A DNA stretch of 64,000 bases. Origin: Nocardia sp. alder85J. GTDB lineage: Bacteria; Actinomycetota; Actinomycetes; Mycobacteriales; Mycobacteriaceae. The position numbers were made by a program, and so were the translations under genes. Of the stretch, positions 53,840 to 62,865 are shown piece after piece. Position 1 is the first letter of the stretch; every line of letters begins with the position of its first letter. The notes beneath the pieces were generated by a model. It ran no database searches. It was not told the origin of the DNA and saw only the letters and a list, made by a program, of their open reading frames with translations. The stretch is taken from contig NZ_JAIUCZ020000004.1 of assembly GCF_020176955.2 (NCBI RefSeq), forward strand, positions 1-64,000, written 5' to 3'.

Positions 53840-54202
53840 GGGTCGTCCTCCAATTCGGAGACTCCGCCGAGGCGGCGAAGCTCCACCACTGACGCTACAC
53901 CGAATATTGAATGTAGACCTACAGTGTTGACATAAGGGTGCGATGCGACGTCCGGGTCCGGTGGCGATGCTCGACCGCGTGCGATCACCATTGCCGACCG
54001 CCGGCCCGACGCCCGGAACCATCGCCGGACAACGCCGGAAACGCCGGCGAGACAGACCCGTTCGCTGTGCGCGGTGGGCTCCTCTCCGGTGGTCGTGGTC
54101 GATGCGCTGCCGATCGATAGGTGGGCGAGTAAGCTGTGTTCGTCGCTCCAGATCCCGGTGACGCCGTGCAGCATTCCAGCCACTGGCGAGAGGGTTCTGG
54201 TC
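53840..54202. other. Divergent region between csbD and the second GAF sensor gene
   Basis: No gene is supported here. A short palindrome, TGTAG-AC-CTACA, lies at 53912-53923; its GTAGAC core recurs in the 33-bp palindrome at 55662-55694. TTGACA is at 53927-53932 without a clear partner. The right end carries the TAAGCT box and conserved leader (54130-54164) shared with the first sensor gene. Confidence 0.45.
54130..54164 (+). promoter_or_regulatory. Candidate -10 and conserved leader of the second GAF sensor gene
   Basis: TAAGCT at 54130-54135 is followed by GCTCCAGATCCCGGTGACGC at 54145-54164, matching 17 of 20 bases of the leader of the paralogous gene at 50563-50582 and placed at nearly the same distance from the ATG (39 versus 36 bases). 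Confidence 0.5.
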
Positions 54203-55657
54203 ATGACCTTTCAATCGAGGGCAGCTAAATCGCAGGTACGACTGCAGGAGTTGCTCGGCGAAGTTCAGTCCCGGCTCGAGGGCATCGTCGAATCCCGCAG
54301 TCGGAGCGAGGAACTGGTCACGACCATCTTGATCCGGACTGCCGGACTCGACCTGGATCGGACGCTGTGCGTGGTCGCGCATGCCGCCGCCGAGATGGTG
54401 GATGCCCTTGACGTCGGTATGCGGGTCTACGACGACCAACTCGAGGCATCGTCCTGCCGGGATGCGCGATATGAGGACGTCTGCGATGGCGTCCGAGTGG
54501 AGATCCGCTCGGTCCCCGGCGGTTACCCGGGACCGAGTCCGGTCGATGATCGGCCCGGCCCGGTCCGGGCGAACATGTCGATCGTTCGCCTCGGGCCGGT
54601 CGACAGGTCCGTTCTCGAGGTTCCGATCCGGGTGCGGAATCAGGTTTTCGGCAACCTGTCGCTGACCGGGAAGGCCGGGGGCGGACAGTTCGGCGACGGC
54701 GACGAGGCGGTCATCGTGGTACTGGCCATCGCGGCGGGCTTCGCGATCGACAACGCCCTGCGGGCCGAACAGGCGCGCATGCGCCGGGCGTGGACGGCCG
54801 CGGCCGGCGACATCGCGACCGAACTGCTGGCCGATATCGACATCGGCGTGGCATTGCGGCTGATCGCCGACACGGCGACCAGCCTGAGTGACCCCGGCCA
54901 CTGTCTGCTGATCGTCCCGCGCGATCCCGGGACGTCGATGCCCGCGGTGGCGGAACTGGCCGTCGTCGACTCGATCGGATCTCGCCGTGACGACCTGGAC
55001 GAGGCGCTGGCGCTGCTGGATGCAGCGGTCAGGACGGTGTTCCTCGAGCGGGCCCCACTGCGGTTGGCGGCGCGGGACATCGAGAAGGCAAGCGGGCCGG
55101 CATTATTCGGCTCGGTAGTGGCGCTGCCACTGCGCGGGATCGACAGCCCGCTGGGTGTGCTGGTCGCTGTCCGGCCGGTGGGGACGCCCCGGTTTTCCGA
55201 CGAGCAATTCGACCTGATGACCGTATTCGCCGATCGGGTCGCGGCGGCGTTGCGGTCGGTGCGGGCGCGCAGGCAATGGGAACTCGACGAGCTCGCCGAG
55301 CGTGAGCGCCTCGCCGATGAACTTCACGATCAGATGATGCAGCGCTTGTTCGCGGTGCGTGAGTTCCTGCGCGACGCGCTGCCGGCCACCGCGGCGCCCG
55401 AGGCGCTGCGTCTGGGCGGGGCGATCGACGAACTGGAACACGTGGTGCAGTGGGCCTGGACCGCGATGGTCGACGGCCCGCCGATCGACGTCGCGGCCGC
55501 CCGGCTCGACCGTGCGCCCGCCGCCGGGATCGCCGCGGCGGCGCGGGTCGGCGGGACGCGCACACCGTCGCCACTCGTGAGGGCGCCGATCGTGACGTCG
55601 GCACCGGTCGAGCACCGTGCCGCCGGCCTCGGCGCCGATGCCTCGGCCGCCGGCTAG
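54203..55657 (+). CDS. DevS-like tandem GAF sensor with H-box but no ATPase domain
   Basis: The 484-residue paralogue of the 50618 gene has the same helical start (RSEELVTTILIRTAGLDLDR), two GAF domains (VRNQVFGNLSLTGK ends the first) and then a real HisKA_3-type H-box, ERERLADELHDQMMQRLFAV, with a second DHp helix (GAIDELEHVVQWAWTAM). No ATPase domain follows; the last 70 residues are alanine/arginine-rich and unlike any catalytic fold. It could be phosphorylated in trans or act as a signalling scaffold. The ATG follows GAGAGGG. Confidence 0.83.
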   Translation: MTFQSRAAKSQVRLQELLGEVQSRLEGIVESRSRSEELVTTILIRTAGLDLDRTLCVVAHAAAEMVDALDVGMRVYDDQLEASSCRDARYEDVCDGVRVEIRSVPGGYPGPSPVDDRPGPVRANMSIVRLGPVDRSVLEVPIRVRNQVFGNLSLTGKAGGGQFGDGDEAVIVVLAIAAGFAIDNALRAEQARMRRAWTAAAGDIATELLADIDIGVALRLIADTATSLSDPGHCLLIVPRDPGTSMPAVAELAVVDSIGSRRDDLDEALALLDAAVRTVFLERAPLRLAARDIEKASGPALFGSVVALPLRGIDSPLGVLVAVRPVGTPRFSDEQFDLMTVFADRVAAALRSVRARRQWELDELAERERLADELHDQMMQRLFAVREFLRDALPATAAPEALRLGGAIDELEHVVQWAWTAMVDGPPIDVAAARLDRAPAAGIAAAARVGGTRTPSPLVRAPIVTSAPVEHRAAGLGADASAAG

Positions 55658-55661
55658 GAAG

Positions 55662-55694
55662 ACGATGTATGTCTACGTTGTAGACATACATCGT
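55662..55694. repeat. Perfect 33-bp palindrome overlapping a -35 box
   Basis: ACGATGTATGTCTAC (55662-55676), a 3-base centre GTT, and the exact complement GTAGACATACATCGT (55680-55694). It begins 5 bases after the GAF sensor stop and its right arm contains the -35 box TAGACA of the next operon. It may be a repressor operator, the terminator of the sensor gene, or both. Confidence 0.7.
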
Positions 55695-55709
55695 TGATGC
55701 TCCTACACT
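55681..55709 (+). promoter_or_regulatory. Promoter of the slipin operon
   Basis: TAGACA (55681-55686), a 17-base spacer and TACACT (55704-55709) form a good -35/-10 pair 30 bases before the ATG at 55739. The -35 box lies inside the right arm of the palindrome, so a bound protein would block polymerase. Confidence 0.6.
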
Positions 55710-55738
55710 CGGAGGTAACGCAAGCGACTGGAGTTGTC

Positions 55739-55999
55739 ATGATCGTCCTCATCGGGCTGATCGTCTTGGTCATAGGTGCCACCGGGCTGGGTCTGTTGCT
55801 GGTAGCGCAGCGCGGCACCGCCCGTCGTGGCACCACCGCACGCCGGGCACTCGAACAGTCCCCGTGGGACGCGACCGTATCGGCCCGGGATTGCGATGAA
55901 CATGCCGGCGGCTCGCGTCATGTCCGCACGACGCCGAGTCGGCGGGACCACCTCGAGCGCTGGACGGCTGCGGCACCGGAGAAGGAGGCTACGAAATGA
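55739..55999 (+). CDS. Small single-helix membrane protein, first gene of the slipin operon
   Basis: The 86-residue protein begins MIVLIGLIVLVIGATGLGLL, a signal-anchor helix, followed by an arginine-rich soluble tail. No family is recognised. ATG 55739 is chosen because the helix starts there and GGAG lies upstream. Its end overlaps the next gene by 4 bp. Being led by this membrane protein, the operon probably assembles something at the cytoplasmic membrane together with the slipin. Confidence 0.6.
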   Translation: MIVLIGLIVLVIGATGLGLLLVAQRGTARRGTTARRALEQSPWDATVSARDCDEHAGGSRHVRTTPSRRDHLERWTAAAPEKEATK

Positions 56000-56256
56000 G
56001 CACGGGACCGGCGGTCGTGCACCGCGCAGTCGGGGCAGTGACCGGAAAACTCTTCGGCACGAAGGCGGGCGGGAGTGCTCGCTTGCCCACTCAGGCTCGT
56101 CTCGATCGGGCGGCGGCCGATATCCGGCGGGCGCAACGCCGAGCGACCGATGCGGTCGAGAGGCTTGCGCACGTGATGCGCGAGTCCCCGCCGCCCGTCG
56201 AGAACCTATCCAGCACAACGAATTCGAGGACAGAGTCGTGCAAGCACTCATCGTGA
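55996..56256 (+). CDS. Small hypothetical protein upstream of slipin
   Basis: The 86-residue basic protein contains a helical segment (RLDRAAADIRRAQRRATDAV) and is otherwise unrecognised. Its ATG overlaps the preceding stop by 4 bp, and its end overlaps the slipin start by 19 bases. The ribosome site GAAGGAGG before the ATG supports translation. Confidence 0.6.
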   Translation: MSTGPAVVHRAVGAVTGKLFGTKAGGSARLPTQARLDRAAADIRRAQRRATDAVERLAHVMRESPPPVENLSSTTNSRTESCKHSS

Positions 56257-57083
56257 CCGTCGTGGTCGTCGCCGTCGTCGCGCTGATCCTGCTGGCCCTG
56301 TCGATCAAGGTCGTCACGCAGTACGAGAGGGGGGTGCTGTTCCGCTTGGGGCGGGTGGTCGCGGTGAAGGAACCCGGGTTGCGGTTCATCGTTCCCGTCA
56401 TCGACCGGCTGTCGAGAGTGTCGCTGCGGATCATCACGATGCCGATCCAGTCGCAGGGCATCATCACCCGGGACAACGTCAGCGTCGATATTTCCGCGGT
56501 CTCCTATTTCCGGGTCATCGATGCCGTGAAATCGGTGGTGGCGATTCAGGACGTCTACTCCGCCATCAATCAGATCGCGCAGACGACCCTGCGCAAGGTT
56601 GTCGGACGCCACACCCTGGACGAAGCGTTGTCGGACACCGACGACCTCAATGCCGGCATCCGGGAGATTCTCGACACCACCACGCTCGAATGGGGCATCG
56701 AGGTGACCCTGGTCGAATTGAAGGATATTCAGCTGCCCGACAGCATGAAACGAGCGATGGCCCGGCAGGCCGAGGCCGAACGGGAGAAGCGAGCCAAAAT
56801 CATTGCCGCCGAGGGCGAATCGCTTGCCGCCGCCGCGCTCGGGGACGCGTCCGACACCATGATGGCGCATCCGCTGGCGTTGCAGTTGCGCAACTTGCAG
56901 ACCTTGATCGAGCTCGGCGTCGACAAGAACACCACCGTCGTGTTCCCCGCACCGCTGATGAGCGCGATCGGCGAACTCGGCGCCTTCCTCGCCCGCGAAT
57001 CCGCGGCCGCCACCACGTTCGCCCCGGTATCCCAACCCGGATCCACCCTCGATCCCGTCGACTCCGAGGCGGTGCCGAATTGA
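56238..57083 (+). CDS. Slipin (SPFH/stomatin-like) membrane protein
   Basis: The 281-residue protein has a membrane anchor (residues about 3-25) and an SPFH domain: QYERGVLFRLGRVVAVKEPG, ISAVSYFRVIDAVKSV, TLRKVVGRHTLDEALSD and LPDSMKRAMARQAEAEREKR. A coiled coil follows. Slipins form rings in lipid microdomains and often work with an NfeD protease-like partner, which is not found here. The GTG start follows GAGGA by 7 bases. It is the main recognisable gene of this operon. Confidence 0.9.
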   Translation: MQALIVTVVVVAVVALILLALSIKVVTQYERGVLFRLGRVVAVKEPGLRFIVPVIDRLSRVSLRIITMPIQSQGIITRDNVSVDISAVSYFRVIDAVKSVVAIQDVYSAINQIAQTTLRKVVGRHTLDEALSDTDDLNAGIREILDTTTLEWGIEVTLVELKDIQLPDSMKRAMARQAEAEREKRAKIIAAEGESLAAAALGDASDTMMAHPLALQLRNLQTLIELGVDKNTTVVFPAPLMSAIGELGAFLARESAAATTFAPVSQPGSTLDPVDSEAVPN

Positions 57084-57100
57084 CTTCCTTGCCCATCGCC

Positions 57101-57256
57101 ATGCTCGAATTCGATTGTCCGGCATGCGACCACACTCGTGCGGCGCACGGGCACATCGGATTCCGGTACTGTGCCGCGACCATGAGCCGCGGATTGCTGC
57201 GCGAATGCGCCTGTGCCCGTGACACCGCCGACCAGATCACCTACTACCGCCGATAG
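57101..57256 (+). CDS. Small cysteine-rich protein
   Basis: The 51-residue protein has CPACDHTRAAHGH near its start and a later CAATMSRGLLRECAC, giving five cysteines and several histidines that could form a zinc ribbon. No family is recognised. A TTG at 57080 overlapping the slipin stop is an alternative coupled start adding seven residues. Confidence 0.5.
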   Translation: MLEFDCPACDHTRAAHGHIGFRYCAATMSRGLLRECACARDTADQITYYRR

Positions 57257-57264
57257 GAACCACA

Positions 57265-57411
57265 ATGACCATCGAAACACCGTACGAACGTCGAGTCGGA
57301 CGTGTCCGGGACGCCGTGCGCGCACATTCCGAACTCGACGACCGCTCGGCATCCGAACTCGCCGTCCACGTGCTGCACGCCCTCGACACCATCCCGGAGA
57401 AGATACGCTGA
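57265..57411 (+). CDS. Very small helical protein at the end of the slipin operon
   Basis: A 48-codon frame, MTIETPYERRVGRVRDAVRA through SASELAVHVLHALDTIPEKI, follows AGGAA and starts 8 bases after the preceding stop. Codon usage has the G/C-rich third positions of the neighbours. The sequence predicts two amphipathic helices. No family is recognised. Confidence 0.5.
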   Translation: MTIETPYERRVGRVRDAVRAHSELDDRSASELAVHVLHALDTIPEKIR

Positions 57412-57722
57412 CCTGTGATGTAGCAGTCACGAATCGCCTGCCGCACCCTGCGCGGCCCTCGGGATTCCGACACCGGAGCCGGTCCCACTCCCTTGGCCGG
57501 CCGAGCCGATCCCCCTGGGGACGGACGGTCGGCGTGAACCGGCTGCCGACGGCCGGCGCATCGGCCCTCGATCCGGGGCGGTCCCCTGGCCCGGGGGTCT
57601 GCGGGGAATACCTCGCGCCCGTCACTGCTTGCATCCGTTGCTGTCGGATCGTAGAGCGATCGTAGGCAGCGGTGGGATACCCGAGGAACACGCAGGTCAC
57701 GATGGGATAGAGTTCACTGGTC
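57412..57722. other. Intergenic region before the cysteine desulfurase operon
   Basis: No gene is supported in these 311 bases. GATCGTAG occurs twice, at 57647 and 57658, and GATCG-TAGAG-CGATC forms a small dyad there. TAGAGT at 57708-57713 could be the -10 box of the cysteine desulfurase operon, leaving only a very short leader. No regulator site is identified. Confidence 0.4.
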
Positions 57723-58997
57723 ATGAAGTCGGCTTTCCCGGGTCCGGTCGGTGCGGTGCCCCAGACTGTCTACCTCGATCACGCGGCCACGACACCGATG
57801 TACCCTGCCGCGGTCGAGGCGATGACGGATGCCCTGCGTATTGCCGGTAATGCGTCGTCGCTGCACGGATCGGGGCGTACCGCGCGCCGGATGCTGGAGG
57901 AGGCGCGTGAGTCCATCGCCGCCGATCTCGGGGCGCGGCCCTCGGAGGTGATCTTCACCTCGGGCGGCACCGAGAGCGACAATCTCGCCGTCAAGGGCAT
58001 CTACTGGGCTCGGCGCGACGCGGATCCCCGGTGTACCCGCATCCTCGTCAGCGGGGTCGAGCATCACGCGGTGCTGGATGCGGTGGAGTGGCTGGAGCAG
58101 CACGAGGGCGCCCGGGTGACGTTGCTCGAGGTGGATCGGGACGGGATGGTGTCGCCGCGCGTGCTGCGGGCGGCGCTGGCCGCGCATCCCGGTGAGATCG
58201 CGCTGGTCACCGTCATGTGGGCCAACAACGAGGTCGGCTCGGTGCAGCCGATCGGTGAATTGGCCGCCGTGGCACAGGAATTCGGTGTGCCGATGCACAG
58301 TGACGCGGTGCAGGCCGCGGCGCAGCTGCCCATCGATTTCGCGGGCAGCGGGCTGGCGGCGGCGAGTTTCGCCGGGCACAAGGTCGGTGGGCCGCACGGG
58401 GTCGGGGTGCTGTTGCTGGGGCGGCAGGTGGGATGCCTGCCGTTGCTGCATGGTGGCGGTCACGAGCGGGATCTGCGGTCCGGTACCTCCGATGTGCCCG
58501 CGGCGGTCGGGCTGGCGGCCGCGCTGCGCAAGACGATCACCGAGATGCCCACGCGCACGGGTGAATTGCTGCGACTGCGGGACGCGCTGATCGCCGGGGT
58601 GCGGGCCGATGTGCCGGATGCGGTGCTGAACGGGCCCGCGGGCGCGGACCGGCTGCCGGGCAACGTGCACTTCACTTTCCCTGGCTGCGAGGGTGATTCG
58701 CTGCTGATGCTGCTCGACGCCGCCGGTGTCGAGTGCTCCACCGGGTCGGCCTGCACGGCCGGGGTCGCGGCGCCCAGTCACGTACTGCTGGCGATGGGCG
58801 TGGATGCTCGTACCGCCCGGGGTTCGCTGCGATTCTCGTTGGGCCACACCTCGAATCGGGCCGATGTCGATCGGCTGCTGGAGGTGCTGCCCGCGGTGGT
58901 CGAGCGGGCCCGCGCGGCGGGACTGGCCGGGGCCGGCAGCGGCCGCGGGCGGAAGCAGGAAGGAACCAACCGACTGACACAGGAGGGATCCCGGTGA
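57723..58997 (+). CDS. Cysteine desulfurase (NifS/IscS-like)
   Basis: The 424-residue PLP enzyme removes sulfur from cysteine for iron-sulfur clusters and tRNA thiolation. Seen are [11 protein letters not shown] at the start, the PLP lysine Lys220 in [12 protein letters not shown], the aspartate/histidine segment [10 protein letters not shown], and the sulfur-accepting cysteine in [11 protein letters not shown] (Cys344). It is coupled to MnmA by a 4-bp overlap, matching the iscS-trmU order known in mycobacteria. The sulfur is probably relayed to MnmA. Confidence 0.93.
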   Translation: MKSAFPGPVGAVPQTVYLDHAATTPMYPAAVEAMTDALRIAGNASSLHGSGRTARRMLEEARESIAADLGARPSEVIFTSGGTESDNLAVKGIYWARRDADPRCTRILVSGVEHHAVLDAVEWLEQHEGARVTLLEVDRDGMVSPRVLRAALAAHPGEIALVTVMWANNEVGSVQPIGELAAVAQEFGVPMHSDAVQAAAQLPIDFAGSGLAAASFAGHKVGGPHGVGVLLLGRQVGCLPLLHGGGHERDLRSGTSDVPAAVGLAAALRKTITEMPTRTGELLRLRDALIAGVRADVPDAVLNGPAGADRLPGNVHFTFPGCEGDSLLMLLDAAGVECSTGSACTAGVAAPSHVLLAMGVDARTARGSLRFSLGHTSNRADVDRLLEVLPAVVERARAAGLAGAGSGRGRKQEGTNRLTQEGSR

Positions 58998-60091
58998 GAG
59001 TGCTCGCTGCGATGAGCGGCGGCGTCGATTCCGCCGTCGCGGCCGCACGTGCGGTCGACGCGGGCCACGAGGTGGTCGGCGTGCATCTGGCGTTGTCGGC
59101 GACGCCGGGGACGCTGCGCACCGGATCGCGCGGCTGTTGTTCCAAGGAGGACGCCGGTGATGCCCGCCGGGCCGCCGACGTGCTCGGAATCCCGTTCTAC
59201 GTCTGGGATTTCGCCGACCGGTTCAAGGAGGACGTGATCGACGATTTCGTCGCCTCCTACGCCGCGGGCGAGACCCCGAATCCGTGCCTGCGCTGCAACG
59301 AGAAGATCAAGTTCTCGGCGCTGGCCGATCGCGCGGTGGCGCTCGGCTTCGACGCCGTGGCCACCGGTCACTACGCGCGGCTGGCCGACGGTGTGCTGCG
59401 CCGGGCGGTCGACGCCGACAAGGACCAGTCCTATGTGCTGGCCGTGCTGACCGCCGACCAGCTGTCCCGCGCGATGTTCCCGGTCGGCGACACCCCGAAG
59501 CCGCAGATCCGCGCGGAGGCCGCCGAGCGCGGCCTGGCGGTGGCGGACAAACCGGATTCGCACGACATCTGTTTCATCCCGTCCGGCGACACCCGCGCCT
59601 TCCTCGGCGCCAAGATCGGCATCCGGCCGGGGGCCATCCTCGACTCGGCCGGGCAGCAGCTCGGTGTGCACGAGGGTGTGCACGGTTTCACCATCGGTCA
59701 GCGCAAGGGGCTGGGCCTGCCCGGTCCGGCCGCCGACGGCCGGCCGCGTTACGTCACCGGTATCGATCCGGGGACCGGCACCGTGCACGTCGGTACCGCC
59801 GAGGAGTTGCAGGTCGCGACCGTGCTCGCGGATCGCGCGATCTGGACTTCGGGGGCGACCCCGGCCGGTTCGATCGACTGTGTCGCGCAGGTGCGCGCGC
59901 ACGGCGGCACCGCGCCCGCGGCGGCCGAGCCGGTCGACGGCGGCCTGGTGGTGCGGCTGCGCGAACCGCTGACCGGCGTCGCGCGCGGGCAGGCCGTGGT
60001 GTTGTACCGTCCGGATCCCGCCGGCGACGAGGTGATCGGCAGTGGGACCATCAGCGGCACCGAGCGGGCGCTGACGGACAGCTCGCGGTGA
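58994..60091 (+). CDS. mnmA: tRNA 2-thiouridine(34) synthase MnmA
   Basis: The 365-residue enzyme thiolates the wobble uridine of Lys, Glu and Gln tRNAs using ATP. It has the PP-loop SGGVDSAV at residues 8-15, the sulfur-carrying cysteines Cys101 ([13 protein letters not shown]) and Cys193 ([11 protein letters not shown]), and ATGHYARL and [15 protein letters not shown] segments. The GTG start at 58994 follows AGGAGG by 7 bases and overlaps the desulfurase stop. Confidence 0.95.
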   Translation: MRVLAAMSGGVDSAVAAARAVDAGHEVVGVHLALSATPGTLRTGSRGCCSKEDAGDARRAADVLGIPFYVWDFADRFKEDVIDDFVASYAAGETPNPCLRCNEKIKFSALADRAVALGFDAVATGHYARLADGVLRRAVDADKDQSYVLAVLTADQLSRAMFPVGDTPKPQIRAEAAERGLAVADKPDSHDICFIPSGDTRAFLGAKIGIRPGAILDSAGQQLGVHEGVHGFTIGQRKGLGLPGPAADGRPRYVTGIDPGTGTVHVGTAEELQVATVLADRAIWTSGATPAGSIDCVAQVRAHGGTAPAAAEPVDGGLVVRLREPLTGVARGQAVVLYRPDPAGDEVIGSGTISGTERALTDSSR

Positions 60092-60738
60092 CGGCCCCGG
60101 CGATCGGCTTCGATCTCGATCTGACGCTGGCCGACAGCCGGGCGGGCATCGCCGCGGTGTATCGGCTGCTGTCCGCCGAGACCGGGGTGCCGATCGACAC
60201 CACCGCGGTGGTGTCGCGGATCGGCCCGCCGCTGGAGGTCGAGATCGGCTACTGGTTCCCGCCGGAGCGGGTCGTCGAGATGGCGAACCGGTACCGCGCG
60301 ATGTACCAGGACGTGGCGATTCCGGTGACCACCGCGATGCCGGGGGCCGCCGCGGCGATCGCGGCGATCCGGGCCGCCGGCGGGCGGGTGATCGTCGTCT
60401 CCGGGAAGAATCAGGCCGACACCGAACGGACCGTCCGGTTTCTGGAGCTGCCGGTCGAGGAGGTCGTGGGTGGCGTGTTCGGCGCGGGCAAGGGTGCGGC
60501 GCTGCGCCGGTTCGGCGCCGCGGCCTACGTCGGCGATCACACCGGCGACGTGGATGCCGCCCGGGCCGCCGGCGCGGTGTCCGTCGGCGTCGCCACCGGC
60601 CCCTTCGACCTGGTGACGCTGAGCGCCTACGGCGCCGACGTGACGCTGCCGGATCTGGTGTCGTTCCCGGGCTGGTACGCGGATTTCTCCGAGAGCCGCT
60701 GCCCGGCAGTGCCTTCCGGACAGGGTGAATACCGATGA
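60088..60738 (+). CDS. HAD-superfamily hydrolase
   Basis: The 216-residue protein has the HAD motifs in order: [11 protein letters not shown] (nucleophile and acid aspartates near residues 9-11), VVSGKNQ (motif II serine), a lysine in [10 protein letters not shown] and [18 protein letters not shown] (motif IV). Cap I type suggests a phosphoglycolate phosphatase-like enzyme. It overlaps both neighbours by 4 bp in the mnmA operon; its substrate is unknown. Confidence 0.88.
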   Translation: MTAPAIGFDLDLTLADSRAGIAAVYRLLSAETGVPIDTTAVVSRIGPPLEVEIGYWFPPERVVEMANRYRAMYQDVAIPVTTAMPGAAAAIAAIRAAGGRVIVVSGKNQADTERTVRFLELPVEEVVGGVFGAGKGAALRRFGAAAYVGDHTGDVDAARAAGAVSVGVATGPFDLVTLSAYGADVTLPDLVSFPGWYADFSESRCPAVPSGQGEYR

Positions 60739-61790
60739 GTGAGGGCGACAGTGTGACAACGGAATCCGCGGTACTGCGCGGTGGGATCGTGACCGGGGTC
60801 GGGTCCTGGCCGGGCACCGATGCCCGGGAGGCCGCCGCGACCATCGTGGGCGAGCTCGGCGCGCTGCCGCACCTGGTCGAATTGCCCGCGCGCGGACCGG
60901 GTTCGGACATGATCGGCCGGGCCTCCGCGCTGCTGGTCGATCTGCGCTTCGACACCTCCGCGCGTGGTTACCGGCTGGCCGCCCGGCCCGGTGGCGTCTC
61001 GCGCCGCGCCCACGACCTGCTGCGCACCGATCTGGACGCGCTCGAAGAAGCTTGGGAGACAGCCGGTCTCGGCGGTTCCGGCCGGCCGGTGAAGGTGCAG
61101 GTGGCGGGCCCGCTGACGCTGGCCGCCCAGGTCGAGCTGGTCAACGGGCACCGCCTGCTCACCGATCCCGGTGCGGTGCGTGATCTTTCGGAATCGCTGG
61201 CGGAAGGGCTCGCCCGGCACGCCGCCGAGGTGGCCAAGCGCCTGGACACCACCGTCGTCGTCCAGGTGGACGAACCGGCGCTGACGGCCGTGCTGACCGG
61301 ATCGCTGAGCGGCGCCAGCATGCTCAACACCGTGCGGCCGGTGCCCGAACCCGAGGCCCTGCACATCCTGGACACCGTGGTGACCGCGCAGACCGGCCCG
61401 GTGCTGGTGCACACCTGCGCCGACCGGCCCGCGCTGCGCTTCCTGCACGGCAGCGCCGCCGCCGCGATCGGATTCGATCTGGCCACCGTCGGCACCGCCG
61501 ATCTGGACGGCGTCGGCGAACTGCTGGACAGCGGAAAGTATCTGGCGCTGGGGCTGATTCCCACCACCGCCCCGGCCGGGCAACTCGGCTGGCGCGACGT
61601 CGCCGAACCCGGCGTCCGGCTGCTCGACCGCCTCGGGTTCCCGCGCCGCCTGCTCGCCGAGCGCATCCTGGTCACCCCCGCCTGCGGCCTGGCCGGTGCG
61701 CCGCTGAGCTGGGCCCGCCGCACGCTGTCGCTGGCCGCCGACGTCGCCCGCGCCTACACCGAGGAGCCGGAGGCGCTGACCTTCGAATAG
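60735..61790 (+). CDS. MetE-like (cobalamin-independent methionine synthase family) protein
   Basis: The 351-residue protein is a short relative of the MetE C-terminal barrel, like the conserved mycobacterial protein encoded between trmU and ligA (Rv3015c type). It shows GVGSWPGTDAREAA at the start, VQVAGPLTLAAQVEL, QVDEPALTAVL and VLVHTCADRP, the Cys-containing zinc segment, with VTPACGLAG near the end. Full MetE enzymes are about twice this length, so a methionine synthase function is not assured. The ATG overlaps the HAD stop by 4 bp. Confidence 0.85.
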   Translation: MSEGDSVTTESAVLRGGIVTGVGSWPGTDAREAAATIVGELGALPHLVELPARGPGSDMIGRASALLVDLRFDTSARGYRLAARPGGVSRRAHDLLRTDLDALEEAWETAGLGGSGRPVKVQVAGPLTLAAQVELVNGHRLLTDPGAVRDLSESLAEGLARHAAEVAKRLDTTVVVQVDEPALTAVLTGSLSGASMLNTVRPVPEPEALHILDTVVTAQTGPVLVHTCADRPALRFLHGSAAAAIGFDLATVGTADLDGVGELLDSGKYLALGLIPTTAPAGQLGWRDVAEPGVRLLDRLGFPRRLLAERILVTPACGLAGAPLSWARRTLSLAADVARAYTEEPEALTFE

Positions 61791-61871
61791 TCCGGCGGCG
61801 GACGTGCCGTATCCCGCTCCGGATGTGATGATGGGACGAATCGAATTCCGAATTCGGAAGGAGTGGAACCG

Positions 61872-62819
61872 ATGTCGTTGCGCCCGCTGGGAACGTCGTC
61901 GCTCGAGGTGTCGCCGATCGTGTTCGGTGGCAACGTGTTCGGCTGGACGGTGGACGAGAGTGCCTCGTTCGCCCTGCTGGACGCGCTCGCCGACGTGGGC
62001 ATCAACTCCGTGGACTCCGCCGACGGCTATTCGGTCTGGGTGCCGGGCAATTCCGGCGGCGAGTCGGAGACGATCATCGGCCGCTGGCTGCAACGCTCCG
62101 GCAAACGCGACAGTGTCGTGGTCGCCACCAAGGTCGGGATGCTGCCGACCCGTCCGGGCCTGTCGCGGGACAACATCCTGCGCGCCGCCGAGGATTCGCT
62201 GCGGCGGCTACAGACCGATTACATCGACCTCTACTACTCGCACCGCGATGACGCCGAGGTCCCGCAGGAGGAGACGCTCGGCGCCTATCAGACCCTGATC
62301 GAGCAGGGCAAGGTGCGCGTCATCGGCGCCTCCAACTTCAGCGCCGACCGGTTGCGGTCGGCGGCGGCGATCAGCGCCGATTCCGGTCTGCCCGCCTACC
62401 AGGTGATCCAGCCCGAATACAGCCTGTACGCCCGCGCCGACTACGAGACCGGGCTGGAGCAGGTGGTGACCGACCTGAAGCTCGGCGTCGTCACCTATCG
62501 TCCGCTGGCCTCGGGCTTCCTCACCGGCAAGTACCGCTCCGAGGCCGACCTGGGCAAGAGCCCGCGCGGGCAGCGCGGTGTGGCGAAATACCTCGAGCCG
62601 CGCGGCCTGCGCATCCTGTCCGCCCTGGACGCGGTCGCCGACAAGCATCGGGTGTCGCAGGCGGCCGTCGCCATCGGCTGGCAGCTGACCCGGCCCGGTA
62701 TCACCGCGCCGATCGCGTCGGCGACCTCGGTGGAGCAGCTGCGCGAGCTGGGCGTGGCCGCCCAGCTGACCTTGGACGTGGCCGACCTGAGCCTGCTCGC
62801 CGAGGCCAGCGCGGGCTGA
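61872..62819 (+). CDS. Aldo/keto reductase
   Basis: The 315-residue NADPH-dependent reductase has the family pattern: a catalytic aspartate and tyrosine (NSVDSADGYSVWVPG), lysine (VVVATKVGMLP), histidine in YIDLYYSHRDD, and the cofactor loop TAPIASATSVEQLREL. It starts at ATG 61872 behind AAGGAG. It is a single gene after the mnmA operon, with substrates unknown. Confidence 0.9.
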   Translation: MSLRPLGTSSLEVSPIVFGGNVFGWTVDESASFALLDALADVGINSVDSADGYSVWVPGNSGGESETIIGRWLQRSGKRDSVVVATKVGMLPTRPGLSRDNILRAAEDSLRRLQTDYIDLYYSHRDDAEVPQEETLGAYQTLIEQGKVRVIGASNFSADRLRSAAAISADSGLPAYQVIQPEYSLYARADYETGLEQVVTDLKLGVVTYRPLASGFLTGKYRSEADLGKSPRGQRGVAKYLEPRGLRILSALDAVADKHRVSQAAVAIGWQLTRPGITAPIASATSVEQLRELGVAAQLTLDVADLSLLAEASAG

Positions 62820-62865
62820 ACGAGTCCGGCGTCCCGGTCGAGCAGGCTCAGGTCGGTGCGAGGTC

